From: Sthenelais limicola
Taxonomy: Eukaryota; Annelida; Polychaeta; Phyllodocida; Sigalionidae
Reading direction: 5' to 3'
Assembly: GCA_942159475.1 (NCBI GenBank)
Contig: OW804095.1
Span: 150,216,808-150,280,807, forward strand
Length of the DNA: 64,000 nt
In this document: in pieces, positions 32,802 to 41,456 of the stretch
Numbering within the stretch: the stretch's first letter is position 1
Layout of the letters: each line of letters starts with the position of its first letter
Notes under the pieces: generated by a model
What the model was told of the DNA's origin: nothing
The model's input: the letters and a program-made list of their open reading frames with translations, nothing else
Databases searched by the model: none
Made by a program: the position numbers and the translations under genes

Positions 32802-35786
32802 TTAATCAATAAAATTTTGGTCTTCCCAGATGGGGTTATGCCTTACATGTAATTTGAATGCCTGAGGATCTACTAGTCGATGTGCCACCGTTTGCAACTT
32901 ATTCCAGGAGAAAGTGATACGGTTTAATAAGGATTTCCTTAACTGTTCGTTCTTAGGTGTTATCTGTTTTAGTACCTTCCGACCTTCCGCGAAGTTTCTT
33001 GTATTTAATAATTTTAAATCAATATTCCTGGGGTTTTTTGCTAAACGATGTCCTGCCTGTAGTAGGTGCAGACGGCGGCGATGTTTTAATGGAAGTATTC
33101 TATTGTCAATATGTAGTTGCTCAACATTTGTCCTAGGTGGGAGCTTGAATATAACCCTGAGTATTTTATTTTGAACAATTTGCAAACGGTTTGTGCCTGA
33201 AGTAGCGTGTGAATCATGAAGTAAGTCGGTTTGGTCGATAAGAGGGAGAACCATGACCTTATATATAAGTAATAAGGTTTTTATGGGAAGCTTATCTCTC
33301 AGTTTGGCAAGTTGCCAGCTTTTATAATTTAATATGTTGGTTAAATTTTGCACTAATATTTTAAATTTAAGAGCTTTATCAATAATAATACCCAGGTATT
33401 TGTACTCGTTGACCTCCTCGAGGCTGCTCCCATCCAGGGTTATTACATTTCTTGGTTCTAGATATGCTTTGTCCTTTTCCCACCTCGACCTCAGAATGTT
33501 TTGACTAAAGAAAGTTTGTACCTTGGTTTTCCCTAAGTTAAGTGATATCTTACTTGTCTTACACCAATAGTTTAGTGAGTCTAAGTCAGTTTGTAATTTA
33601 TTAGTTGATTCTTGTATTGATTGTCCTGTGGCGTAAACTATGGTGTCATCAGCGAACATTTGTATGTTCGAATTTTGAATAAATTTTGGGAGGGAATTAA
33701 TATAAATAATGAAGAGGAGTGGTCCTAGGGTGGTCCCTTGGGGTACTCCACAGGTAACCGGGAGACTATCCGACTTGATCTTATTCACCGTCACTGACTG
33801 GTGTCTATTTGTTAGATAGTTCCTGAACCACTCTAGTTCCTTTCCTCGAATACCTGAGCAAGATAGTCTTGAAAGTAGATTAATATGATTTACGGTATCG
33901 AACGCTTTTCTGAGGTCGAGGTAGGCAGCCCTAACAATCAAACCATCATTAAGAGCGGCATAAACAGTGTTCAGATAGTTCACCATTGCATCTTGGGTTG
34001 AGTGCCCAGATCTGAATCCATATTGGGATTCGTACAAAATGTTGTTGTTTTCTAAATGAGAGGTTACTTGCTGGTGGATAATTTTTTCTAATATTTTGGC
34101 AGGTAATAATATTGTGGAAATCGGCCTATAATTACTTGGATTTGTAGTACATCCAGCCTTATATAATGGTGTTACTGCGGCTGTTTTCCAGCTTACAGGT
34201 ATAATAGCCTTTTCATAAGTCATATCAACAAGTTTAAGAAATTGTATGGCAAGTATTTTAAGCGATAGCTTTAATAACCAAGCTGGGAGGTCCTTTACAC
34301 CCGACGATTTACTGGAAGGTATAGAATCGATTATACGTTTTAGGTTAATAACTGTAGTCGGTCTATACCTGAATTGGGCTTGTGTTTCTTTTTTTGTTTC
34401 TTTTATTATATTATCGTACTTTCTGTCTTCAGCAATGTCGGGTGTTTGGATCTGGTCAGCGAGCTCATTACCAATGGAGGCGAAAAAGTGGTTAAATGTG
34501 TCAGGGACTGCTTCTTTAGGAATTTCCGTATCATTTTCTTTTAGGATTATATCTTTATAGTGTGGTCGAGTTTTACCATTAATAAGTGGGCCTAAAGTAG
34601 TCCAGAGTTTTTTGGGGTTACTTTTGTTTTGTTCGATTTCGTTTTTTATATAATTGTTTTTTAAATTTCTTGCTAAATGGTTTACTCTTCTTCTAAGTTG
34701 TTTTGCTTTATCTTGAAGCCCAGAATTTTTAAGCTTCCTCGAAGCTTTAAATAGTTGATCTCTGGATTTCATGAGGTCAAGGAGTTCAGCTGTAATCCAC
34801 GGTTTTTTCGCTCTCACATTGGTTTTTTCATAAATTGGACAAGACTTATTAATTGCATTCATTATGGCTTCTAACATATTCTGCCAACAGGTTTCAGGAT
34901 CTGAGGATTCTAGCAATTTCACCCAGTCGTTGGACAACAGATCATCGGTTAAAACTTCTTCGCCGAAGCGTCTATAAGATCGACACCTAAAGCTTATCTT
35001 TTCATAAGTCTCTTTACATTTCTTTATTATGGCAAATATTGGCTTATGGTCGCTTATATTGATGTTGATTGTGCCACACTTCGATATAAATTTAGAACTT
35101 GAGAATAAAAGGTCAATTGTTGTTTGAGTAGTGGTGGTGATTCTGGTGTGTAATGTTATGAACTGCTTCAGCGAAGTATTATTCTCAATTGTTTGTAACT
35201 GAGATTTTGCTGGGGAAGAGGAGCTATAGTCCACATTGAGATCCCCAACCAGGACCAGCGTATCACTATTATCTATTTTTTCTAAAATTTCCATAATTAC
35301 ATCAATAGCTTTAGTTAGGTTGCCACTTGGGCTCCTATAAGTATTGATTATCGTTATGGTTTTATTTTGGTTTTGCTTAATCCTAATTGTTTGGATCTCA
35401 ATGTCCACCGAACAATGCTGTACATCATCACTAATTGGCAAAATTTCATATTTATCCGCTACATAAGTAATAAGCCCACCTCCAGTTTTTTTTTCCGTTT
35501 GTCTATCGTTTCTGATCTGGTTATAACCATCCAACTTAATCATGTTATCATAGACTTTTTTGTCAAGCCAGGTTTCGTTAATACATATCACCTGTGTTTT
35601 AAATTGTTCAAACAATGTATCAATCTCCTCAATCTTATTTAATAAACTTCTCACATTTAAGCTGATTATTTTAAAACCTTTTGTTTCATTGAAACTTACA
35701 CTATCACTGAGTGATAGATCTACATTACCAACGTTTATCTTTGTGTCTCTCGGTGCTGACACTATCTGACCTAATTGGGTCAGCAA
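32802..35786 (-). CDS. LINE endonuclease-reverse transcriptase
   Basis: 994 residues, uninterrupted. The APE-type endonuclease occupies about residues 36-256, with Asn44 (SLNVRS), Glu71 (INETW), Asp182/Asn184 (VGDLNVD), Asp225 (TIDLLF) and Ser-Asp-His at 245-247, a complete catalytic set. A basic linker (about 330-400) precedes the reverse transcriptase (about 520-790). The RT has NYRPIS (552-557), AYLDLRKAFD with Asp624 and Asp630, GVPQGTTLGP (680-689) and FADD with Asp713/714. A C-terminal region with Lys/Arg/His-rich RRRLHLL follows. It nicks target DNA and copies the LINE RNA by target-primed reverse transcription. No stop or missing catalytic residue is seen. Sequence style is that of the CR1/Rex/L2 group, judged by eye. 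Confidence 0.95.
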   Translation of the reverse strand: MLTQLGQIVSAPRDTKINVGNVDLSLSDSVSFNETKGFKIISLNVRSLLNKIEEIDTLFEQFKTQVICINETWLDKKVYDNMIKLDGYNQIRNDRQTEKKTGGGLITYVADKYEILPISDDVQHCSVDIEIQTIRIKQNQNKTITIINTYRSPSGNLTKAIDVIMEILEKIDNSDTLVLVGDLNVDYSSSSPAKSQLQTIENNTSLKQFITLHTRITTTTQTTIDLLFSSSKFISKCGTININISDHKPIFAIIKKCKETYEKISFRCRSYRRFGEEVLTDDLLSNDWVKLLESSDPETCWQNMLEAIMNAINKSCPIYEKTNVRAKKPWITAELLDLMKSRDQLFKASRKLKNSGLQDKAKQLRRRVNHLARNLKNNYIKNEIEQNKSNPKKLWTTLGPLINGKTRPHYKDIILKENDTEIPKEAVPDTFNHFFASIGNELADQIQTPDIAEDRKYDNIIKETKKETQAQFRYRPTTVINLKRIIDSIPSSKSSGVKDLPAWLLKLSLKILAIQFLKLVDMTYEKAIIPVSWKTAAVTPLYKAGCTTNPSNYRPISTILLPAKILEKIIHQQVTSHLENNNILYESQYGFRSGHSTQDAMVNYLNTVYAALNDGLIVRAAYLDLRKAFDTVNHINLLSRLSCSGIRGKELEWFRNYLTNRHQSVTVNKIKSDSLPVTCGVPQGTTLGPLLFIIYINSLPKFIQNSNIQMFADDTIVYATGQSIQESTNKLQTDLDSLNYWCKTSKISLNLGKTKVQTFFSQNILRSRWEKDKAYLEPRNVITLDGSSLEEVNEYKYLGIIIDKALKFKILVQNLTNILNYKSWQLAKLRDKLPIKTLLLIYKVMVLPLIDQTDLLHDSHATSGTNRLQIVQNKILRVIFKLPPRTNVEQLHIDNRILPLKHRRRLHLLQAGHRLAKNPRNIDLKLLNTRNFAEGRKVLKQITPKNEQLRKSLLNRITFSWNKLQTVAHRLVDPQAFKLHVRHNPIWEDQNFID

Positions 35787-36095
35787 GTTGGCCTAACCCA
35801 TACCACAACGGTGGTAGTTCTCTATATCATTAGGAAATAATCTAGAGAAATTCCTTTCTATATACAGTAGTGATAATAATGACAAATTGTGGGAGCTTCG
35901 GAGAAGCAGCCACAGCATTGGGAGAAGAAAACATCCCTGCTTTGAACTAACACATCATGGTAAATAATAAATGGAACGAACAACTTATGGTGGTTTGGAC
36001 GGAGAGATACGTGAGTAATTACCTGGTGTTTTCTTATAACATCAAACGACACCTTTAATAAAGATTTCTACTCACGATTACGTGTCCATACTTAG

Positions 36096-36761
36096 TTAAA
36101 AGTCATATAGTATTGTGCGGTTATGCATCGCTATGTCCAGGCGGTCGACCATGCGTCCTATTTGCTTGGACCAGTGGTCGTAAGCTCTCTCGGTCAGATG
36201 GCATCCATCTATGTCAAGGCGGCAGTAGTAATTCTGTTTGCTTCCTTTCGTATTGTGGTGGACGAGATCTGCCAGATATGGGGTGGGGTAACCTCGCACC
36301 TCATTCCTCTGACGAATAGCGAGGTTCACTTCTGTTACGGTGTGGTTCAGGAGGATTTGCTGTGTATTGTAGTGCTGCCCATTGTATGTAGCTAGGTGCA
36401 TACCTGTTACTGGGGCGAATATAATATTCGCTTGGCACGGGAATAAAGCTTGCTTGGTTCTGGTTTCGACCGTTTCCATATCAGCCTTGTACACTTCGAC
36501 TGCTTTGTTTATAGTGGAGTGAGCCACTGAGACAATACCGTCTTTTTTTCTAGTTAAGGTACAGAGGCCAGCAGCAAATATAATTGTACCAGGCCTGACA
36601 GAACGGATGCGATCCTCTGCCATGAAAGACGAGAGCTTCAGTGAAGCCCCCGCGAAAGACATGACTTGTAAATGCTCGAAGCGAGGTTCGGACAAATATG
36701 GTTGCAAGTAGGGCTTGATGTCACGTATGCGTGAGTCGCCGACCAGGAATATGGTAGCCAT
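36096..36761 (-). CDS. LINE-encoded SGNH-hydrolase-like protein
   Basis: 221 residues. SGNH/GDSL esterase fold: block I is FLVGDSRIRD with Ser10, block II is SFAGAS with Gly38, and block V is DIDGCHLTERAY with Asp185 and His188. The block III position reads GLCTLT and lacks the usual Asn, so the oxyanion hole is altered. Esterase domains are known in the ORF1 proteins of CR1-type LINEs. Here the domain is a separate ORF, 107 bp after ORF1 and about 310 bp before the polymerase ORF. It may act on lipid or acyl esters, or serve only as a structural module. Esterase function is uncertain because of the missing Asn. Confidence 0.8.
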   Translation of the reverse strand: MATIFLVGDSRIRDIKPYLQPYLSEPRFEHLQVMSFAGASLKLSSFMAEDRIRSVRPGTIIFAAGLCTLTRKKDGIVSVAHSTINKAVEVYKADMETVETRTKQALFPCQANIIFAPVTGMHLATYNGQHYNTQQILLNHTVTEVNLAIRQRNEVRGYPTPYLADLVHHNTKGSKQNYYCRLDIDGCHLTERAYDHWSKQIGRMVDRLDIAMHNRTILYDF

Positions 36762-36868
36762 CTTAGTAGAAAATAAAAGTGAATATTACAAAATTGCATG
36801 TTATCAGTTCAATTCCAGATGGGTATGTTAGTTCAACTATGGGAACCTAGATTTCGAATCCCAAACGG

Positions 36869-37753
36869 TTAGTTTTGCTCTAACTTTAGCTCTGTAAGAA
36901 TTTTACCGAACTCATTACCCGTGACACGTGTGGGGTCGAATCGTTGATCTCCGATTCGGAAACCAGTGCCCCACTTTCTATCTTTAGTCATTTCGAAGAA
37001 TTTGGTTTGAGGAGTGTTCTTTAGTTTCTGCCCTAAGTCTTTGTTTTGGTGAAATTTTAGTCTTACAATACCTTTGAGTAATTCTCGCTCTTTGGTTTGC
37101 CAACTAGCTCCCGGTGTAATGTTCGCGGCCTTGCGTTTGAGAACGTATGGGTCATCAATGTTTCCCATTTCTAGTGCGAGTTTCGTATTCTGGGGAGTTG
37201 GATTATCTTGAGCTTTCGCAATCTGAAAAGCTTGCTCTACAGAGCTGTAAATTGCACCTTTATACCAAAAATCTTTTTGGAAAAAGTTAGACAGATATAC
37301 GTGGTCTCCCTGAAACCCTAAAGCATTTACATTGGGATAGATTTGGGTTTTCAGATCGTACGGGGTAGCTCCGCTTGGGAGAAGGTGAAGGTCGTCGTAA
37401 TGGTATGTTTGATCATTGTGAATCAGGTGATTTGCACGAATGGTTGGTTTCTCAGTTGGTTTCAACGCAGTGAGAGCCTTACCACATTGGCGTATAAGGG
37501 CACTTTTCCTATTGGTCTCATCAGGGATGTCCTTATTTATCCAAAGATTGTCCATTTGCGCATGGTCTTTGATTTCTTTTGCCTGTTTCAATATTTGATC
37601 TCTCATATGAACTGTTGTCAGGGATAGAACAATAGAGCGGGTAAATTTTGGGTTAAACTTTCCTCTCCTGTAAGCATGATCTATATGGCTTTGGTCAAAT
37701 TGATCAACTGTAGGGGCGATAAGATTGAAGAAATAGTCGTCAAAATTTTCTCC
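36869..37753 (-). CDS. LINE ORF1, 3' portion: RRM/CTD plus C-terminal NADAR domain
   Basis: Continues ORF1 in the shifted frame for about 294 residues; the first Met in this frame is at 37606. The upstream part (AYRRGKF, SIVLSLTTVHMRDQIL, NLWINKDIPDETNRK, then YDDLHLLPSG) matches the RRM end and C-terminal domain of L1-like ORF1 proteins. Counting from Met 37606, residues about 96-245 are a NADAR domain: YLSNFF (104-109), SSVEQAFQIAKA (121-132), a helical middle, KDRKWGTGF (208-216) and GNEFGKILTEL (230-240) correspond to the FSNF, SVEHAYQ, WGxG and GNxLGKILM blocks of YbiA-like proteins. Family members cleave N-glycosidic bonds of ADP-ribosylated or riboflavin-pathway substrates. That this copy is active is inference from conserved blocks. 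The fusion to a retrotransposon ORF1 is unusual. Confidence 0.85.
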   Translation of the reverse strand, partial: GENFDDYFFNLIAPTVDQFDQSHIDHAYRRGKFNPKFTRSIVLSLTTVHMRDQILKQAKEIKDHAQMDNLWINKDIPDETNRKSALIRQCGKALTALKPTEKPTIRANHLIHNDQTYHYDDLHLLPSGATPYDLKTQIYPNVNALGFQGDHVYLSNFFQKDFWYKGAIYSSVEQAFQIAKAQDNPTPQNTKLALEMGNIDDPYVLKRKAANITPGASWQTKERELLKGIVRLKFHQNKDLGQKLKNTPQTKFFEMTKDRKWGTGFRIGDQRFDPTRVTGNEFGKILTELKLEQN

Positions 37754-38736
37754 TTTTTTTCTGGAACTCCTTGGATAATTAGATTTTTATTTCTTATCTT
37801 AATATCCAGAAGTTCATTTCTGTGATCAGCTTCAAGGAGTTGAGCTTTGAGTTTTGCGTTTGAGCGTGCCGATTGGGCCAGTAATCCCTCAAAGTTGGTT
37901 TGCTTGCGCCCAAAGTCTCCGATTTTCCTGTTAGTTTCGTTTAAGATTCCTTGGTCGGTAGGTAAAGCTTGAGCCTTAGTGCTTATGTCATCTTTCATTT
38001 CTCTGATGTGGGTGTCCCATGCAAGTTTCTCCTTCTTCACCCCTTCGTTTAAGATTTGAATATGTACATCAAGTTGGGTTTTGATCAGCGAGTTGAGTTT
38101 TTCAGGGCCAGTTCTTGTTTTTATTTCTCCAAGATTTTGCTCAATTTCCCCTAGGCGCTTGTCATACTTTTCCTGCCTTTTTAGCATTTCTTGTGAAGCA
38201 CTCTTTATCTTTTCTTCGATTTGGGCTGTATGGGTTTTAAGGGTTGTTTCATTGTGCTTTTTAAGTTCCTCTAAGGAGGTTTCATTGTGGCGTTTTAGGT
38301 CTTTCACTAATTCGGCAAAGTAGATTTTCAATGGATCAGTCAATGGGTCAGTCATTTCATTGGATGGTGGTTGAGGCGAATCTGTTTGCTGCTGTGAATT
38401 TGCATTTTGCAAATCCACCGATTCCTCATCTCCCTGAACTAACTCTAGAGGTGCCGCATAAATTATCTCTTGCGTGCACTCGGGTGACCCCGATGCCGGT
38501 TGTTTTGTTTGTTCGGCTGTCAGTGACGCCGTTTGTGAAGTGGTTTCTTCCATTTTCCCAATAGTATTCGATGTATTTATCCTTTCTGAGGATCGTCTTT
38601 CAGAACCCATTTTCTGTGGCGATCTGATATAAAGTTTTAGAGTTTTAGCTTCAGTCTCGTCAGAAATGATGCGTCTCAAAGCGTAAGGTAGTCGTTTGTT
38701 GGTACGTGTGGTCGGATCTGCGTTGTCATCGCCCAT
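37681..38736 (-). CDS. LINE ORF1, 5' portion (coiled coil and start of RRM)
   Basis: 351 codons in this frame. ORF1 proteins bind LINE RNA and act as nucleic-acid chaperones in the ribonucleoprotein. The N-terminal 130 residues are polar and low-complexity (Thr, Gln, Ser, Pro). Residues from about 135 to 300 form a heptad-like coiled coil rich in Lys and Glu, with HNETSLEEL and HNETTLKTH as an internal repeat. From about residue 312 the sequence reads IRNKNLIIQGVPE, the first strand of the L1-type RRM. After PEKK the frame runs into an unrelated 23-residue tail and a stop. The homologous continuation lies in another frame, so this ORF is broken at the A7 run at 37754-37760, or it is joined there by slippage. 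The first Met is at the natural 5' end; no better start is seen. Confidence 0.85.
   Translation of the reverse strand: MGDDNADPTTRTNKRLPYALRRIISDETEAKTLKLYIRSPQKMGSERRSSERINTSNTIGKMEETTSQTASLTAEQTKQPASGSPECTQEIIYAAPLELVQGDEESVDLQNANSQQQTDSPQPPSNEMTDPLTDPLKIYFAELVKDLKRHNETSLEELKKHNETTLKTHTAQIEEKIKSASQEMLKRQEKYDKRLGEIEQNLGEIKTRTGPEKLNSLIKTQLDVHIQILNEGVKKEKLAWDTHIREMKDDISTKAQALPTDQGILNETNRKIGDFGRKQTNFEGLLAQSARSNAKLKAQLLEADHRNELLDIKIRNKNLIIQGVPEKKEKILTTISSILSPLQLINLTKAI
37754..37760 (-). other. A7 run with frame change in LINE ORF1 (slippery A_AAA_AAG)
   Basis: On the minus strand the codons are GAA AAA AAG GAG, so the heptamer A AAA AAG lies in the zero frame. A one-base backward slip would enter exactly the frame that encodes the RRM/CTD and NADAR part. 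A one-base deletion in a homopolymer, or an assembly error, explains the break equally well and is more likely. Confidence 0.6.
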
Positions 38737-38850
38737 TGGACGATAATGTAGGATAGTGAGTCACGGCAATTTGGAATTATTGGATATTTCAATCAGGAAT
38801 GAGTAATATCAGGTAAATGGTCCATGTGTATTCTCTCATGCGTAGTGGCT
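38737..38850 (-). other. Probable LINE 5' UTR
   Basis: Short region upstream of ORF1. No internal promoter motif can be named with confidence and the exact 5' end is not visible, so a full 5' UTR may be missing. Confidence 0.35.
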
Positions 38851-38966
38851 TTCTGGTGGTACTGTTTATATATTGTCCAAGTTAGTTTTGTGGCATGTTT
38901 TGTGGCATGGCACGAGTATGCAGGCGTTTTGTTGCTTATTTAGGAATGATTCAATATTTCCTTTTC

Positions 38967-39131
38967 AGCCTAGGCTCAGAGCTGAGAGAGTCCCTCCAAA
39001 CTGAGGGAAAGTCCCAAACAGCAAAACCCCATTAGGACGCCTACTCCAGGCCGGGAAAGCAATTAGCGCAGTAGGCGTCCAATCACTGACATACCATTCT
39101 TATCTGATCTGCGATGATGTGAGCCAAGACT
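38967..39131 (+). mobile_element. M2 element
   Basis: TIRs AGCCTAGGCTCAGAGC and GAGCCAAGACTG. The interior has GAGAGAGTCCCTCCAAAC and GCGCAGTAGGCGTCCAATC. TTTT lies on both sides. The middle is shortened relative to 45676-45886. Confidence 0.78.
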
Positions 39132-39891
39132 GTTTTCCTCATTTCAGGTTGTAAAGCCTTTCAGAGTAAAGCCTTTCAAACCAAAATAGGCAGGTGGGGG
39201 AAATTCACAAATCTGTTCTCTTCGGCATAACGCAATTATTGGGGCGGTAGCATACATTGGACTACCGTATCTGTAAATGGAAATTTATTAAAGTAAAAAT
39301 ATTAACATAAATTGGACATTAGTACGCGATATAATAAATTTAAAAGAAGTGAAGCTTTAGTGCTACATTCTGTGTTTAATCTATAATATATGATCGCGCA
39401 CCGAAGTGGCTTGTTGTCCAGATGTCTAGTCATATATTCAACGCCTCTCCACCATAACTTGTACCAGTCGCGTACAACATTAAAAAGTGCTATTACAACC
39501 ATCCATCACAAACATACACACCCTTTTACCATAAACCCTACCGACCACACATCTTACAGTCAATCCCCCAGCAGCGGGGTAATGTTTAGTTGTTCCTTTA
39601 ACCACACAGGCAGGGGTTGGCCATAGGACATAAATCTCCTGTGTTCTGACCACGAGTTCTCTACCTGCTATTTTTACAGGTAAAGTGATCCTACATCAAG
39701 GTAGGGTCCAGTGCTGTGAACACAGGTGTGGTTTACAGGCTGGACTGTATGTAGTTGTTACCCCATGTAAAGGTAGAGGGTCGGAGAGACTCGTCCGAGG
39801 CTTGTTGTTTACATTGAATACTTGCTTCTCTTTCAACAAGTGCCAGGAACAATATAGTGCCCTTCTTCGTCATAACAAGGAGGGGGCATAT
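39132..39891. other. Noncoding stretch
   Basis: No gene recognised. Short open frames overlap on both strands. Confidence 0.5.
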
Positions 39892-40110
39892 GGGTCAGAT
39901 TGTTAGAAAATGTACAATTTGCCTTCACCAATCCTCTCAAATAGCCCATATTTAAGACAAAAATGAGCTTCAAAATGCAGTTTAACATAACAGAACTGAT
40001 ACTTTGAATGAATGCGATACCCAGTATTCTTCATTTCTCAGCCATTTTTGGACTTGTGGCTCATTTTCTTACAACACAACACAATTGTACATCCTCTGGT
40101 GACTTCACCC
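39892..40110 (-). mobile_element. M1 element, subfamily B, internally deleted, variant right end
   Basis: Left end GGGTCAGATTGTTAG. The right end reads ATCCTCTGGTGACTTCACCC, like the copy at 2194-2455. The central part between the CCAGTATTC and TTTTCTTACAAC segments is shortened and rearranged. Confidence 0.75.
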
Positions 40111-40914
40111 ATAGGTGTAGTACAGTAGCGATTGGTCATGGATCCTACTTTGTTTCTGAAGCTACAGGTAAGGGTCACCCAAGAGGTAGATCTCAGGCTG
40201 AAGCATTGTCAGGGATGGATTTATCACCACAAGGAGTGGCTGTGGTTGAGTACAAACCAGAAGCAATAACCCAGATATAAAGGTCCTGTATATGGAACCC
40301 TCAACTTTACACTTGTTTTCCTTCAAACCATATTATTTTGAAACTCCAGGTTTCCTCCATGGCCTTCCAACTGCAGAAGCAATGAAGGCTTCTTCTATAG
40401 AGCGGAGTCAAAGCACTTGTGAGGCCAATGGTAGGGCAATGGTAGGGCATTTTGCTCTTATTGCCATTAAAATGGTCGGACAACGTTTTAAGACTAAATT
40501 TGCTAAAAGATGCATACAATATTTCATTTAATTGCTCATGTTTAATCTAATCATGGCTACGACATGAACACTGTTTATCATTATTGTGAGATATTTTGTC
40601 CTGTGACATTCTGTGGGACTTTGTCTGTCGATTTTTGTCCTGTATGATATTGTCCTGTGAGATATTATCTTAGATTCACACAGTGGTACCTACCAATACA
40701 GAAAGAACATCGTATAAAGACTTAGCTAGACTTCTAATTGTTCAGATGTTGTAATGTTTTGTTGTTGTTGAGCTGGTTCAGTAGATGTTGAGGGATGGCT
40801 AGCTCCTCCCTACATGCTTCACTGGCTATTGTCGGTTAGAACCTGCTATAACTTCCAACCACATTTTAAAATGACAAATAATATATAGACCATCTGAGTA
40901 CATTTCCTATCGAT

Positions 40915-41000
40915 TATATTTCACTATATTTTGTTACTCATTTTTATGTCTTAATTTCGACTTATTTTAGAGGATTTTCGGAGGGTAATTGTACATTTGT
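40915..41000 (+). mobile_element. M1 right-end fragment, degenerate
   Basis: Retains TTTTTATGTCTTAATTTCG, ATTTTAGAGGATTTTCGGA and TAATTGTACATTTG in the order of an M1 right half. The left half is absent. Confidence 0.5.
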
Positions 41001-41437
41001 TAACGCCCTCATCCATGGCAGTTTGTCCACCTTTCTTCTCTAGGGTATACATTGATACTATGAGGGCCAAGAGGGCAGGGTATAAGTACCATAGTCTCAA
41101 TGCCGATCAACCAATTGGTCAAGCTTTACATGTCATAAGTAATGGTCAAGCTGACCAGTACACTTTCAATATTTCAATATTTTCCCATGGACAGGCCCGC
41201 CCAGTGACAGAGGGTAAATACTGGGGTGACAATGGTGGCTCATGTTCGAGTCTATCAATCTCTCCCATACAATGGCCCCCATATGCCCTCAGCGAGGTGT
41301 TACAATGGAGACAGGTCAGCCACTACTATGTCTGCTGTGGTCAGTCTCTCATTTGTGAAGGAAACCCCAGCCACTGTCTCTCGCCCCTTCCCTCTTGTCA
41401 TTCAAGGGCAGGTTAGGTTCTGGAGGGTGCGGGGTGC

Positions 41438-41456
41438 GGGGGGGGGGGGGGGGGGG
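41438..41456 (+). repeat. G19 homopolymer
   Basis: Nineteen uninterrupted G within a G-rich block. Potential quadruplex, and a likely sequencing-error hotspot. Confidence 0.9.

Larger units (their letters stand above)
32191..38850 (-). mobile_element. Nearly intact LINE (CR1/Jockey-like) carrying NADAR and SGNH domains
   Basis: A non-LTR retrotransposon of about 6.6 kb. On the minus strand it reads ORF1 (38736 down to 36869, with one frame change), an SGNH-like ORF (36761-36096), an endonuclease/reverse transcriptase ORF (35786-32802) and a 3' UTR of about 600 bp ending in TTTTACAATACAATACAATA. The long catalytic ORF is free of stops, which suggests a young insertion. The 5' boundary is uncertain. 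CTGGTGG occurs just outside the tail (32180-32186) and again at 38853-38859, which would be a 7-bp target duplication, but this is weak. The Asp-Asn-His-type APE endonuclease and the RT motifs place it in the Jockey/CR1/L2 group. The clade is not resolved. Confidence 0.9.

Noticed and set aside
34246..34560. Plus-strand frames inside the LINE (also at 32914, 35367, 36123, 38081)
   Set aside because: Antisense shadows of the minus-strand LINE ORFs.
32191..38850. Endogenous virus as the source of the NADAR and SGNH ORFs
   Set aside because: The ORFs lie between a LINE ORF1 module and a LINE endonuclease-RT on the same strand, with no capsid, integrase or protease; a LINE explains everything seen.
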